From assembly GCF_013372165.1 (NCBI RefSeq), contig NZ_CP053828.1:62001-126000 (forward strand): a stretch of DNA of 64,000 nucleotides. Reading direction: 5' to 3'. The translations under genes and the position numbers were made by a program. This stretch comes from Campylobacter hyointestinalis subsp. lawsonii (lineage in GTDB: Bacteria; Campylobacterota; Campylobacteria; Campylobacterales; Campylobacteraceae). Of the stretch, positions 25,899 to 34,133 are shown one piece after another. Position 1 is the stretch's first letter. Each line of letters begins with the position of its first letter. The notes below the pieces were generated by a model. The model saw only the letters and a program-made list of their open reading frames with translations, did not search any database and had not been told where the DNA came from.

Positions 25899-26813
25899 CA
25901 CCACAGCTATCGTTTTATATATGACTTTAAGCTCTAGCCAAAGTGACCAGTGTTTGATGTAGTAGAGATCATACATTAGCTTTTGTTTTGCGTCGTAGGC
26001 ATTTTCGCCGTATGGGTACATGACTTGCGCCCAGCCTGTGATGCCCGGACGCACAAGGTGGCGTTCATTATAGTATGGAATGACTTGTTCAAATTTATCT
26101 GTCCATACTTTTCTCTCAGGTCTTGGACCAATTAGGTGCATATCTCCTTTAAATACATTTAATATTTGGGGTAATTCATCGATGCGAGTTTGTCTCATAG
26201 TATTTCCCCATTTAAATATTCTATCATCATTTTTGCTTGCAAATTTAGCTCCATTAGCTTCAGCATCTAGTCTCATTGATCTAAATTTAATACAAAAGAA
26301 TTCTTTATTATTTAAACCAACTCTAAGCTGTTTAAATATGCTAGTTCCGGGCGATTCATCTTTTATCTTATATCTAGCATATATCATTATCGGCCAAGAA
26401 AATGTAAAAAGTATAAAAATTCCAGCATAATCTATTATGCGTTTCACATAATATTCAAATTTGTTAAAGGGTTTAATATGGCTAAGAAATCTAAGATCGG
26501 TATTATCTTCTGGAATATAGCATTTATATAGATATTTCTCCATAAAATCTTCGATAGTTATGATCTTTAAAGGCTTTTTTCTTTTTTGAAATTGTAAAGT
26601 TGTCAGATATTTTATGATATTGCTGCCAACAGTTGCGGTCGTATTTAAAACCAAAGTGTCAAAATACTCTTCTACTACTATGCTTTGAAGCTCTTTTAAA
26701 ACCTCATCTTCTGATCTGTTGCGATATCTTACTATGTTGATAGTTTTAAATTTCTTACCTAGTTTTCTAAGTTCATCATCGCTAAATTTGTATTTTCTAC
26801 CAAGTATTATCAA
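25878..26813 (-). CDS. Polyprenyl-phosphate phosphoglycosyl transferase (bacterial sugar transferase)
   Basis: A 311-aa protein starting at TTG with GAGG 8 nt upstream. Residues 124-148 form one membrane helix (RIIDYAGIFILFTFSWPIMI), followed by the catalytic domain: KFRSMRLDAE, the Asp212-Glu213 dyad in RIDELPQ, and GPRPE. It transfers sugar-1-phosphate from a UDP-sugar to undecaprenyl phosphate, starting repeat-unit assembly on the inner membrane. The N-terminal 120 residues resemble the nucleotide-binding-like domain of WcaJ-type proteins, but the four extra helices of WcaJ are absent. It lies convergent to the rest of the locus and is probably transcribed alone from the 26814-27150 gap. 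Confidence 0.9.
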   Translation of the reverse strand: MIILGRKYKFSDDELRKLGKKFKTINIVRYRNRSEDEVLKELQSIVVEEYFDTLVLNTTATVGSNIIKYLTTLQFQKRKKPLKIITIEDFMEKYLYKCYIPEDNTDLRFLSHIKPFNKFEYYVKRIIDYAGIFILFTFSWPIMIYARYKIKDESPGTSIFKQLRVGLNNKEFFCIKFRSMRLDAEANGAKFASKNDDRIFKWGNTMRQTRIDELPQILNVFKGDMHLIGPRPERKVWTDKFEQVIPYYNERHLVRPGITGWAQVMYPYGENAYDAKQKLMYDLYYIKHWSLWLELKVIYKTIAVVLERRGM

Positions 26814-27150
26814 AACTATACCTCATTTTTTGTCTAAATTTAAGTATAACAAAAACAATGTTAAACAAAAATATAATTTGAATTTTATAGCCGTATCGCT
26901 ATGAGGATATGAGTAAAAATTATATAAATAATTTAATTATATAATTTAAGTTTTTATTAAATAATATTTATAAATTCATCCTTAAGATTATGATTTTACC
27001 ATTAAATTTAATAGTATAAATCTTAAAATATAACTACAAATTTATTTTTAATTGATATTATATATCATTAGTAACATTTTTGTAATTGTATTTCTTAAGC
27101 TTTGTAAAACTTCAAAATAGATATAATTCCAGACCAAAAAAGGATTAAAT
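26814..27150. other. Intergenic promoter region between divergent genes
   Basis: 337 very AT-rich bases without a credible gene. A TATACT-like hexamer on the minus strand near 26846-26851 could serve the sugar transferase gene, and TATAAT at 27122-27127 serves nrdD. No tRNA-like or riboswitch-like structure was recognised. Confidence 0.6.
27122..27127 (+). promoter_or_regulatory. Probable -10 box of nrdD (TATAAT)
   Basis: TATAAT preceded by A-G-A, 24 nt before the nrdD TTG start, in a T/A-rich context as in Campylobacter sigma-70 promoters. AAAGGA follows at about 27138. Confidence 0.6.
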
Positions 27151-29220
27151 TTGAAGATAATTAAACGTGATGGAAGTTTGCAAGATTACGAGAGCTATAA
27201 GATAGAAAGCGCGATAACAAAAGCTTATGAAAGCGTAAATAAAGAGCCGAATTTAGAGCTTATAAAATGTGTAACATCTTGTGTTAAAGATAAAATGAGT
27301 GTCGAAGAAATACAAGATATCATAGAAAAAGCACTCTTTGATAGTGGCGATTTTAGCGTGATGCGAAGCTTTATGCTTTATAGACATACTCATACTATGC
27401 AGCGTGGCGGAGAGCTTGATGAGCGCACAACTTATATAAACTCGACTCAAACCATAGAAGAGTATATCGGAAAATCTGATTGGCGTATTATGGCAAACTC
27501 AAATACGAGCTATTCAAACGCTGGACTTATAAACAACACAGCTGGAAAAGTCATCGCAAACTATTGGTTAGACGCTGTTTATAATGATCATGAGGGTGCA
27601 GCTCATAGAAATGGCGATTATCACATACACGACCTTGATTGTTTGACTGGATACTGCGCTGGTTGGAGTCTTAGAGCTTTGCTAAATGAAGGATTTAATG
27701 GTGTAAGAGGAAGAGTCGAGAGTAGGGCGCCAAATCATTTTAGAGAAGCTTTATATCAAATGGCGAATTTTCTAGGGATTTTACAAAGCGAATGGGCAGG
27801 AGCGCAAGCATTTAGCAGTTTTGACACATATCTTGCACCTTATGTTTTTAAAGATAAACTTAGCGATAAAGAGATCAAAAAAGCTCTTACTAGCTTTATA
27901 TTTAACTTAAACGTTCCTGCTCGTTGGGGTCAAAGTCCATTTACGAACGTTACCATCGATATTGTTCCTCCAAGTGATTTAAAAGGACAAATTCCTACTA
28001 AAAACGACATTCATTTATTTGCAAATTTAAGCGATGAAGAGTTGGAAGCTGAGTGTAAAAAACGTGGTCGTTCAAATCTGAAAGATATGACTTACGGTGA
28101 TTTTAAACCCGAAATGGATAGGATAAATATCGCTTTTTACGAGATACTCACGCAGGGCGATAAGTGTTCTCAGCCATTTACGTTTCCTATACCGACTGTA
28201 AATATCACCGAAGATTTTGACTGGGATAGCAAGGTCGCTACTAAGCTCTTTGAAAATACCGCTAAAATGGGCTCTAGCTATTTTCAAAATTTCATCGGAT
28301 CTCAATACGTGAAAGATGAGTTTGGCAACCGCATTCCAAATGAAAAAGCCTATAAACCAGGTGCTGTTCGTTCTATGTGCTGTAGGCTACAGCTTGATTT
28401 ACGTGAGCTTTTAAAGCGCGGCGGAGGGCTTTTTGGAAGTGCCGAGATGACAGGAAGCATCGGCGTAGTGACGATAAACCTAGCGAGGCTTGGATATCTT
28501 TTTAAAAATGACAAAAAAGCTCTTTATGCAAGACTTGATGAGCTTTTAGAACTAGCAAAAAGCACACTTGAAAAGAAGCGCAAATTTATAAATGAGATGT
28601 ATGAAAGAGGTCTTTATCCATACACCGCACGGTATCTTAAAACGTTCAATAACCATTTTAGCACTATCGGAATAAATGGTGCAAACGAGATGATACGAAA
28701 TTTTACGAATGATAAGGAAAATATAACTACTAAATTTGGCATAGAGTTTGCAAAAGAGCTTATAGAGTATATAAGAGCTAAGATGATAGAGTTTCAAGGG
28801 GCTACTGGAAATTTATATAACCTTGAGGCAACTCCGGCTGAGGGAACGACTTATCGCTTTGCTAAAGAAGATAAAAAACGCTACCCAGACATTATCCAAG
28901 CGGGATTTGATGAAAAAGTCTATTATACGAACTCGACTCAGCTTCCAGCAAATTTCAGCAATGATCCGTTTCATAGTTTAAATTTGCAAGATGAGCTTCA
29001 AAGTAGCTACACGGGCGGAACGGTTTTTCACTTGTATATGAATGAAAGACTAAGTAGCGTCTTAGCTTGCAAAAAACTTGTAAAAAATATAGTAGAAAAT
29101 TATAAGCTTCCATATATCACGATAACCCCTGTATTTAGTGTATGTCCAAAACACGGATATATCGCAGGTGAGCATGAGTATTGTCCAAAATGTGATGAGG
29201 AGATTTTGAGTTTAGCTTGA
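27151..29220 (+). CDS. nrdD: Anaerobic ribonucleoside-triphosphate reductase, large part, lacking the glycyl-radical segment
   Basis: A 689-aa class III ribonucleotide reductase, reducing NTPs to dNTPs without oxygen. The start is TTG 27151 after AAAAAAGGA. An ATP-cone occupies about residues 1-90 (KRDGSLQDYESYKIE), followed by the barrel with HRNGDYHIHDLDCLTGYCAGW, RSMCCRLQLDL and GATGNLYNLEATPAEGT. Near the end is the zinc-ribbon CPKHG...CPKC (Cys665, His668, Cys678, Cys681). The protein then stops eight residues later (DEEILSLA). The usual RVxGY glycyl-radical loop is absent and no frame directly downstream holds it; it is encoded at 30803-30964. A split enzyme is therefore inferred. Confidence 0.93.
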   Translation: MKIIKRDGSLQDYESYKIESAITKAYESVNKEPNLELIKCVTSCVKDKMSVEEIQDIIEKALFDSGDFSVMRSFMLYRHTHTMQRGGELDERTTYINSTQTIEEYIGKSDWRIMANSNTSYSNAGLINNTAGKVIANYWLDAVYNDHEGAAHRNGDYHIHDLDCLTGYCAGWSLRALLNEGFNGVRGRVESRAPNHFREALYQMANFLGILQSEWAGAQAFSSFDTYLAPYVFKDKLSDKEIKKALTSFIFNLNVPARWGQSPFTNVTIDIVPPSDLKGQIPTKNDIHLFANLSDEELEAECKKRGRSNLKDMTYGDFKPEMDRINIAFYEILTQGDKCSQPFTFPIPTVNITEDFDWDSKVATKLFENTAKMGSSYFQNFIGSQYVKDEFGNRIPNEKAYKPGAVRSMCCRLQLDLRELLKRGGGLFGSAEMTGSIGVVTINLARLGYLFKNDKKALYARLDELLELAKSTLEKKRKFINEMYERGLYPYTARYLKTFNNHFSTIGINGANEMIRNFTNDKENITTKFGIEFAKELIEYIRAKMIEFQGATGNLYNLEATPAEGTTYRFAKEDKKRYPDIIQAGFDEKVYYTNSTQLPANFSNDPFHSLNLQDELQSSYTGGTVFHLYMNERLSSVLACKKLVKNIVENYKLPYITITPVFSVCPKHGYIAGEHEYCPKCDEEILSLA

Positions 29221-29393
29221 CTTTTTGGTGCTTTTTATAGAGATAAATCATTGCCCTAGCGCTTTAGTGCGTTTGGGCGATCATGGTTTAGGTGTAAAAC
29301 TCACCATAAAATACGTTTTTAAGCTAGATCTGCTTTTAATGCGTTGTAAAAGTGTTTTTAAATTTAAATTATCAAATTTAAGCCCTTTTTTGA

Positions 29394-29399
29394 TAAAAT
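29394..29399 (+). promoter_or_regulatory. Possible -10 box of nadV (TAAAAT)
   Basis: gaTAAAAT about 22 nt before the nadV start in the 201-nt gap after nrdD. That gap shows no other feature; nrdD and nadV could also be co-transcribed. Confidence 0.4.
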
Positions 29400-29421
29400 C
29401 GCTAAAAAATTTAAAGGTAAA

Positions 29422-30792
29422 ATGTATATGAATTTGATCTTAAATACAGATAGCTACAAAATTTCGCACTATCTTCAGTATCCAAAAGAGGTGAATTACG
29501 TAAGTTCCTACATAGAATCTCGCGGCGGTAGGTGGAATAGGGTGCTATTTTACGGCTTACAAATGTTTTTGATGGAGTATCTAAGCAAAAAAATCACATA
29601 TGAAGATATAGAAGAAGCACGGGATTTTATAAAGGCTCACGGACTTGTGTTTAATGAAGATGGTTGGCGATACATCGTAGATGAGCACGGCGGCGCACTT
29701 CCGCTCGAGATAGAAGCGGTAAAAGAAGGCAGTATCGTTCAAACTGATAATGTGTTATTGCAGATACGAAATACAGACCCAAAACTTCCTTGGCTAGTAG
29801 GTTACCTTGAGACGGCTATTTTAAGGGCTATTTGGTATCCAGTTGCCGTGGCTACAAATAGCTATTTTTGTAAGCAAAATATTTTGCAGTTTTTAAATGA
29901 GACCGGAACGCCTGAGCTAATTGATTTTTGTTTGCATGATTTTGGTGCAAGGGGCGTTAGTAGCTTTGAGAGCGCAGGGATCGGTGGAAGTGCTCATATG
30001 GTAAATTTTAAAGGCTCAGACACGATCACCGGAGCAGTATTTGCTAAAAAGTACTATGACGCTGATATGGCAGCATTTAGTATCCCAGCAAGTGAGCATA
30101 GCACGATGACTACTTGGGGAAAAGAGCGTGAAAATGAAGCTTATAAAAATATGGTGGATAAATTTGGTAATGGCATTTTTGCTTGTGTGATAGATAGCTA
30201 TGATACGTTAAATGCGATAGATCTTTGGGGAAAATTATTTGATGAAGTAAAAGCTAAGGGCGGTCGCGTCGTACTTCGCCCAGATAGTGGAAATCCTGTA
30301 ACAATGGCTAGTGAGTGTTTAGAAAAGATGATGGATATAGCGGGATTTAGCGTAAATCAAAAGGGCTATCGTCTGCTTCCAAATCACGTTAGGCTGATTT
30401 ATGGAGATGGCATAAACCCGCAAAGTTTAGTCGATATTTTAAACGAGCTAAAACTTAGAAAGATAAGTGCGGATAATATCGTTTTTGGTATGGGCGGGGC
30501 GCTTTTGCAACACCTTAACCGCGATACTCTTAGATTTGCTATGAAAGCAAATGCAGTATCAAAAGATGGTAAGCACTGGATAGATGTGAAAAAAGATCCT
30601 ATCACAGACCCAACAAAACGTTCAAAATCGGGTCGCCTTGCGCTTATAAGAAAAGGAAATTTATTTAAAACTATTAGGTTAGATGAGCTAAAAAAAGAAG
30701 AAAACAAGCTCAAACCAGTTTTTAAAGATGGCAAGATCTTAAGCAAAGTAAGCTTTGATGATATCAGAGCTAGGGTTAAGGAATTTGATTAA
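29422..30792 (+). CDS. nadV: Nicotinamide phosphoribosyltransferase
   Basis: A 456-aa NAMPT-type enzyme converting nicotinamide and PRPP to NMN in NAD salvage. Landmarks are NTDSYKISHYLQYP at the N-terminus, YSYFECR-like SSYIESRGG, DFGARGVSSFESAGIGGSAHMVNF, SIPASEHSTMTTWG and RPDSGNP, all characteristic of the NAMPT group rather than bacterial PncB. ATGs at 29422 and 29428 are both possible; AAAGG at 29413-29417 fits either. The gene lies between the two pieces of anaerobic ribonucleotide reductase, 10 nt before the glycyl-radical gene. An insertion of nadV could have created the split, or the pieces were moved apart. Confidence 0.92.
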   Translation: MYMNLILNTDSYKISHYLQYPKEVNYVSSYIESRGGRWNRVLFYGLQMFLMEYLSKKITYEDIEEARDFIKAHGLVFNEDGWRYIVDEHGGALPLEIEAVKEGSIVQTDNVLLQIRNTDPKLPWLVGYLETAILRAIWYPVAVATNSYFCKQNILQFLNETGTPELIDFCLHDFGARGVSSFESAGIGGSAHMVNFKGSDTITGAVFAKKYYDADMAAFSIPASEHSTMTTWGKERENEAYKNMVDKFGNGIFACVIDSYDTLNAIDLWGKLFDEVKAKGGRVVLRPDSGNPVTMASECLEKMMDIAGFSVNQKGYRLLPNHVRLIYGDGINPQSLVDILNELKLRKISADNIVFGMGGALLQHLNRDTLRFAMKANAVSKDGKHWIDVKKDPITDPTKRSKSGRLALIRKGNLFKTIRLDELKKEENKLKPVFKDGKILSKVSFDDIRARVKEFD

Positions 30793-30802
30793 AGGATAAG
30801 AT

Positions 30803-30964
30803 ATGAAAAAAGAAGAGCTACTAACAAAATTTAAAGACAAACGTACAAAATGCGTGGTTTATACCAGAGTTATGGGTTATCACAGACCAGTTGAGAGTTT
30901 TAATCTTGGCAAACAAGGTGAGCATAAAGAGAGAGTCAAGTTTTTAGAACCTACTAAATGCTAG
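30803..30964 (+). CDS. Stand-alone glycyl-radical segment of anaerobic ribonucleotide reductase (53 aa)
   Basis: A 53-residue gene with AAAGGA 7 nt before its ATG. Residues 14-47 reproduce the C-terminal glycyl-radical module of NrdD: CVVYTRVMGYHRPVESF, then NLGKQGEHKERVKF. Gly25 in RVMGY is the radical site. The upstream nrdD product ends just before where this module belongs, and this gene overlaps nrdG, the activase that makes the radical, by 7 nt. Both points indicate a functional separate subunit that docks onto the NrdD barrel, as GrcA/YfiD does for pyruvate formate-lyase. That is inference; physical association is untested. The first 13 residues (KKEELLTKFKDK) may form the docking helix. 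Confidence 0.9.
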   Translation: MKKEELLTKFKDKRTKCVVYTRVMGYHRPVESFNLGKQGEHKERVKFLEPTKC

Positions 30965-31629
30965 ATAAATTTATCTATGATATCACGCCTTTTAGCGTTA
31001 TTGATTATCCTGATGAGCTAGCTTGCTTGGTGTGGTTTGCAAGGTGCAATATGCGCTGCGTTTATTGCTACAACAAAGATATAGTTTTGGGCGAGGGCAA
31101 GTTTGATATCCATTATCTAAGCGAGTTTTTGAATTCACGCCAAAACCTTTTAAGCGCGGTAGTTTTAAGCGGTGGGGAATGCACTAAAAGTTTGCATTTT
31201 AGTGATGTTTTGAAGCTCGCTAAAGATCTTGGATATAAAACCAAAGTAGATACGAATGGAAGCAATCCTGAGATTATAGAAGAAAATTTGAGTTTGATCG
31301 ATTTTATATCGCTTGATTTCAAAGCTCCAAAGGCTAAATTTGAAACGATCACCGCGTCAAATTTATATGATAAATTTATAAAAACACTTCAAATTTTACT
31401 AAAAAACAGAGCTAAATTTGAGTGTAGAACTACTATCCACGCAGATATACTAAACGAAAATGATATCAGCGATATGGCAAAAGTTTTAGAGCAAAACGGA
31501 TATCGCCAAGCTTACTATCTACAAAACTTTTTTGAAGCTATAAATTTAGGAAATTTACAAAAACCAAAAGCTAAATTTGATCCAAATTTAATAAACTCAA
31601 ATTTAAGCATTGTGCTTAGGAATTTTTGA
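30958..31629 (+). CDS. nrdG: Anaerobic ribonucleoside-triphosphate reductase activating protein (radical SAM)
   Basis: A 223-aa radical S-adenosylmethionine enzyme. The 4Fe-4S motif is CNMRCVYC (CxxxCxxC), followed by VVLSGGECT (the SAM-binding GGE motif) and VDTNGS. It abstracts hydrogen from the glycyl residue of its partner. The small glycyl-radical gene overlaps its start by 7 nt, so the substrate module and its activase are made together. It carries a C-terminal extension relative to E. coli NrdG (about 155 aa) and resembles the longer NrdG2-type proteins. Downstream is a strong hairpin at 31757-31791. Confidence 0.93.
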   Translation: MLDKFIYDITPFSVIDYPDELACLVWFARCNMRCVYCYNKDIVLGEGKFDIHYLSEFLNSRQNLLSAVVLSGGECTKSLHFSDVLKLAKDLGYKTKVDTNGSNPEIIEENLSLIDFISLDFKAPKAKFETITASNLYDKFIKTLQILLKNRAKFECRTTIHADILNENDISDMAKVLEQNGYRQAYYLQNFFEAINLGNLQKPKAKFDPNLINSNLSIVLRNF

Positions 31630-31756
31630 TTTTGTCTGTTTTGAGTTTTAAATTTTTTTGAATTTATATTGTTTATCGACGATTTTGTTGCAAAATTTAA
31701 ATTTACAAATAAATTTAAAAAGCCAAATTCTCAAAATAAAATTTATACAAAAAGCA

Positions 31757-31791
31757 AAATTTTTATGGCTAAATCAAAGCCATAAAAATTT
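31757..31791. terminator. 14-bp hairpin between convergent nrdG and pseudopilin genes
   Basis: A perfect inverted repeat with arms 31757-31770 and 31778-31791 (AAATTTTTATGGCT / AGCCATAAAAATTT) and a 7-nt loop. T-rich flanks on both sides fit a bidirectional terminator. The rest of 31630-31802 is AT-rich and featureless. Confidence 0.7.
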
Positions 31792-31802
31792 ATTTCGTAT
31801 CG

Positions 31803-32282
31803 TTATTTTTCCTCTTTAAAAAGCCTATTTCCGCTAAAATTTACGCCGTTTGTCATCCACTCATTTACGGTTGGATGAGCGTAAAGAGTTTTGCAAAGAT
31901 TAGACGTGTCTGAGGATTGTTTGACTTGTAAGGCTCCGTTTTGATATGTGATAATAAAACATTTAGCAAGCCATGGGTATTTTTCATTTGCACGGCCTGG
32001 TGCTTTAAAATCGCTTATTGTTAGGTCATCTCCAAGAACAGACATTAAAGCGGCAAAATTCTCTGGAGAACTAGGGTCTATTGAGTTTAATTTTGCAGAT
32101 AATTCTGGATATGAGATAGACAAAGCTGCGATTTTATCAAAGATATTTTTCATCTCTACTACTATTTTTGTAACTTCCGCATCTGTTTTTGTAGCAGCTA
32201 ACTTTGGCACGGCAAGACTTGCTAAAATGCCTAGTATAACAATGACAAAGACTAATTCTATCATTGTAAAAGCTTTTTTCAT
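31803..32282 (-). CDS. Type II secretion/competence pseudopilin-like protein
   Basis: A 159-aa protein with a class III (prepilin) signal: MKKAFTMIELVFVIVILGILASLAVP. Cleavage is expected after Ala4 (KKA/FTMIE), with Glu5 of the mature protein present and a 20-residue hydrophobic helix following. The remainder is a small globular domain with two Cys (in AKCFI and SNLCKT) that could form a disulfide. Campylobacter uses such pseudopilins in its Cts DNA-uptake system, so a competence role is likely but not shown. No secretion ATPase or other pilin gene is adjacent. Confidence 0.85.
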   Translation of the reverse strand: MKKAFTMIELVFVIVILGILASLAVPKLAATKTDAEVTKIVVEMKNIFDKIAALSISYPELSAKLNSIDPSSPENFAALMSVLGDDLTISDFKAPGRANEKYPWLAKCFIITYQNGALQVKQSSDTSNLCKTLYAHPTVNEWMTNGVNFSGNRLFKEEK

Positions 32283-32408
32283 AATTTTCTCCTAAATTAA
32301 AATTTGAAAAATTTAATCAATAAAAATAAATAAATTTTAAATCTCTACTGAAAAATAACTCTTAAAAGTCGAAAATTTAATTTCATAGGATTTTAAAATT
32401 TTTTTAGA

Positions 32409-32414
32409 TAAAAT
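32409..32414 (+). promoter_or_regulatory. Possible -10 box of nrdB (TAAAAT)
   Basis: gaTAAAAT 30 nt before the nrdB ATG in the 161-nt divergent gap. No NrdR-box pair was recognised by eye. Confidence 0.4.
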
Positions 32415-32443
32415 CAAGCCTATTTTAAATTTGAAAGACTACG

Positions 32444-33466
32444 ATGAATAGAAAAAAAATTTATAATCCAAGTTCAAATGAGACTTTAAATGATAGAAAA
32501 GTATTTGGTGGAAATCCTCACGGAATTCTAAATTTCACAAAAGCAAAATACACATGGGCACTTAAACTTTGGGATCTTATGGAGGCAAATACGTGGTTTC
32601 CAAAAGAGGTCGATACCACTGATGATGTGCGTGACTATGCCTTTAATCTCACAACTGCTGAAAAGCGTATGTATGATCTAGTGTGGAGTCAGCTTATTTC
32701 AATGGATAGCTTTCAGACAAACAACCTAGCTGATAATATAAATCCTTATATCACAGCACCTGAGATAAATGCGGTTTTAGCTCGTCAAGCTTATGAAGAG
32801 GCAAACCACTCAAAAAGCTACGCCGTAATGGTAGAAGCGATCTGTGATAATACCGATCTCATCTATGAAATGGAAAAGCATGATGAGGTTTTAAGGCGTA
32901 AAAATGATTATATCTCAAGCGTGTATGAAGAGTTAGCAGGCGAAGTTACAGATGAGAAACTACTTCTTGCTATGGTGGCAAATCAAATTTTAGAAGGCGT
33001 CTATTTTTATAGCGGATTTACAGCGATTTACGCACTAGCAAGAGCTGGGAAAATGCTTGGAAGTGCTCAGATGATACGCTTTATTCAAAGAGATGAGATA
33101 ACTCACTTGCTTTTGTTTCAAAATATGATAAACTCAGTTCGCAAAGAGCGTCCAGATCTATTTACAAGCGAAGTAGAAGCTAAAATTTATGAGATGTTCA
33201 AAAAAGCCGGAGATCTTGAAATAGAGTGGGGAAAATACATCACAGGAAATCAGATAATGGGATTTACTGATGATATTATAGAAGAGTATATCCACTACCT
33301 TGTCGATGATAGGCTCACTTCTATCGGGCTTAAAAAGCTTTATAATGCAAAACATCCGATAAAATGGGTCGATGATTTTGCTAAATTTAATGATCAAAAA
33401 AGCAACTTTTTTGAAAGCAAAGTTACGAATTACAGCAAAGGAAGCCTTAGCTTTGATGATTTCTGA
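32444..33466 (+). CDS. nrdB: Class Ia ribonucleotide reductase beta subunit
   Basis: A 340-aa radical-generating R2 subunit, making the tyrosyl radical used by NrdA for oxygen-dependent ribonucleotide reduction. The ferritin-like core shows the di-iron ligand helices, including RQAYEEANHSKSY, ANQILEGVYFYSGF and RDEITHLLLF. The C-terminal tail ends GSLSFDDF, the acidic/aromatic type that docks R2 to R1. nrdA is not in the window. Having this 1 kb from the class III system means aerobic and anaerobic dNTP supply are clustered. It overlaps the next gene by 11 nt. Confidence 0.94.
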   Translation: MNRKKIYNPSSNETLNDRKVFGGNPHGILNFTKAKYTWALKLWDLMEANTWFPKEVDTTDDVRDYAFNLTTAEKRMYDLVWSQLISMDSFQTNNLADNINPYITAPEINAVLARQAYEEANHSKSYAVMVEAICDNTDLIYEMEKHDEVLRRKNDYISSVYEELAGEVTDEKLLLAMVANQILEGVYFYSGFTAIYALARAGKMLGSAQMIRFIQRDEITHLLLFQNMINSVRKERPDLFTSEVEAKIYEMFKKAGDLEIEWGKYITGNQIMGFTDDIIEEYIHYLVDDRLTSIGLKKLYNAKHPIKWVDDFAKFNDQKSNFFESKVTNYSKGSLSFDDF

Positions 33467-34124
33467 ACTAGGATTTTTACATCTTAATTCTGTTGGAGCT
33501 ATAAATAGAGCTAGTGAGCTTTTAAATTTAGTAAAAGACATAAAACCAGGTGAATTAATCCTAGCAAGTGAGCTTTGCGTGAGTGGATATGAAAATTTAG
33601 GCGATGAGTTTGAAAGCGAACTTATCTCAAATTTAAAAAACATTTTGCCTGCTGAAGCTTTTTTTGGTTTTACTCATTTTAGTAATGGCTTTAATGAATT
33701 TATACTTTTAAATGGCGATAAAGAAATTTACAAACAGAAAAAAGCGGTTTTATTTACGCCAAATTTAGAAAAAGACAAATTCAAAGACGGAAAAGTTGAA
33801 GATATAAATTTATTTGAAATATGTGGCGTCAAGATAGGCGTTTTGATCTGTTTTGAATTGCGTTTTATAGAGCTTTGGGAAAGGCTAAAGGGTGCAGATA
33901 TCATTCTTGTGCCATCGCTTTGGGGAAAAGGACGCAAAAGACATTTTGAAGTTTTGTGCGAAGCTTTGGCGTTGCAAAATCGCTGCTATGTGATCGCTTG
34001 TAGTGATAGAGATCTAAAATTTGGAGCAGTTTTTAAGCCAAATGGCGATATTGTAAAAAGTTCTAAATTTGAACCAAATTTAGCTAGTGAGTTTAAAAAA
34101 TCTTTAGGCATTATAGAGCAATGA
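33456..34124 (+). CDS. Carbon-nitrogen hydrolase (nitrilase superfamily)
   Basis: A 222-aa amidase-like protein from ATG 33456 (MISELGFLHL), chosen because an upstream in-frame start would add 28 residues lying wholly within nrdB. The Glu-Lys-Cys triad is visible: Glu39 in ASELCVSGYE, Lys96 in KKAVLF and Cys132 in GVLICFELRF. It is short for the family (usually 250-280). Substrate unknown; omega-amidase or a ureidopropionase-like role is possible. Overlap of 11 nt with nrdB and 9-nt spacing to pcm place it in one transcript. Confidence 0.85.
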   Translation: MISELGFLHLNSVGAINRASELLNLVKDIKPGELILASELCVSGYENLGDEFESELISNLKNILPAEAFFGFTHFSNGFNEFILLNGDKEIYKQKKAVLFTPNLEKDKFKDGKVEDINLFEICGVKIGVLICFELRFIELWERLKGADIILVPSLWGKGRKRHFEVLCEALALQNRCYVIACSDRDLKFGAVFKPNGDIVKSSKFEPNLASEFKKSLGIIEQ

Positions 34125-34133
34125 AAGGAAAAA

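Noticed and set aside
26880-26945. Short frame starting ATGAGTAAAAATTAT near 26909
   Set aside because: About ten codons then stop, in AT-rich intergenic DNA; no evidence of a gene.
29225-29431. 68-codon open frame after nrdD
   Set aside because: No ribosome binding site, no family resemblance, runs into the nadV start; checked for a glycyl-radical motif and none is present.
33158-33643. 161-codon minus-strand open frame opposite nrdB
   Set aside because: Opposite two well-supported genes (nrdB and the nitrilase-family gene) with no start signal or family match.
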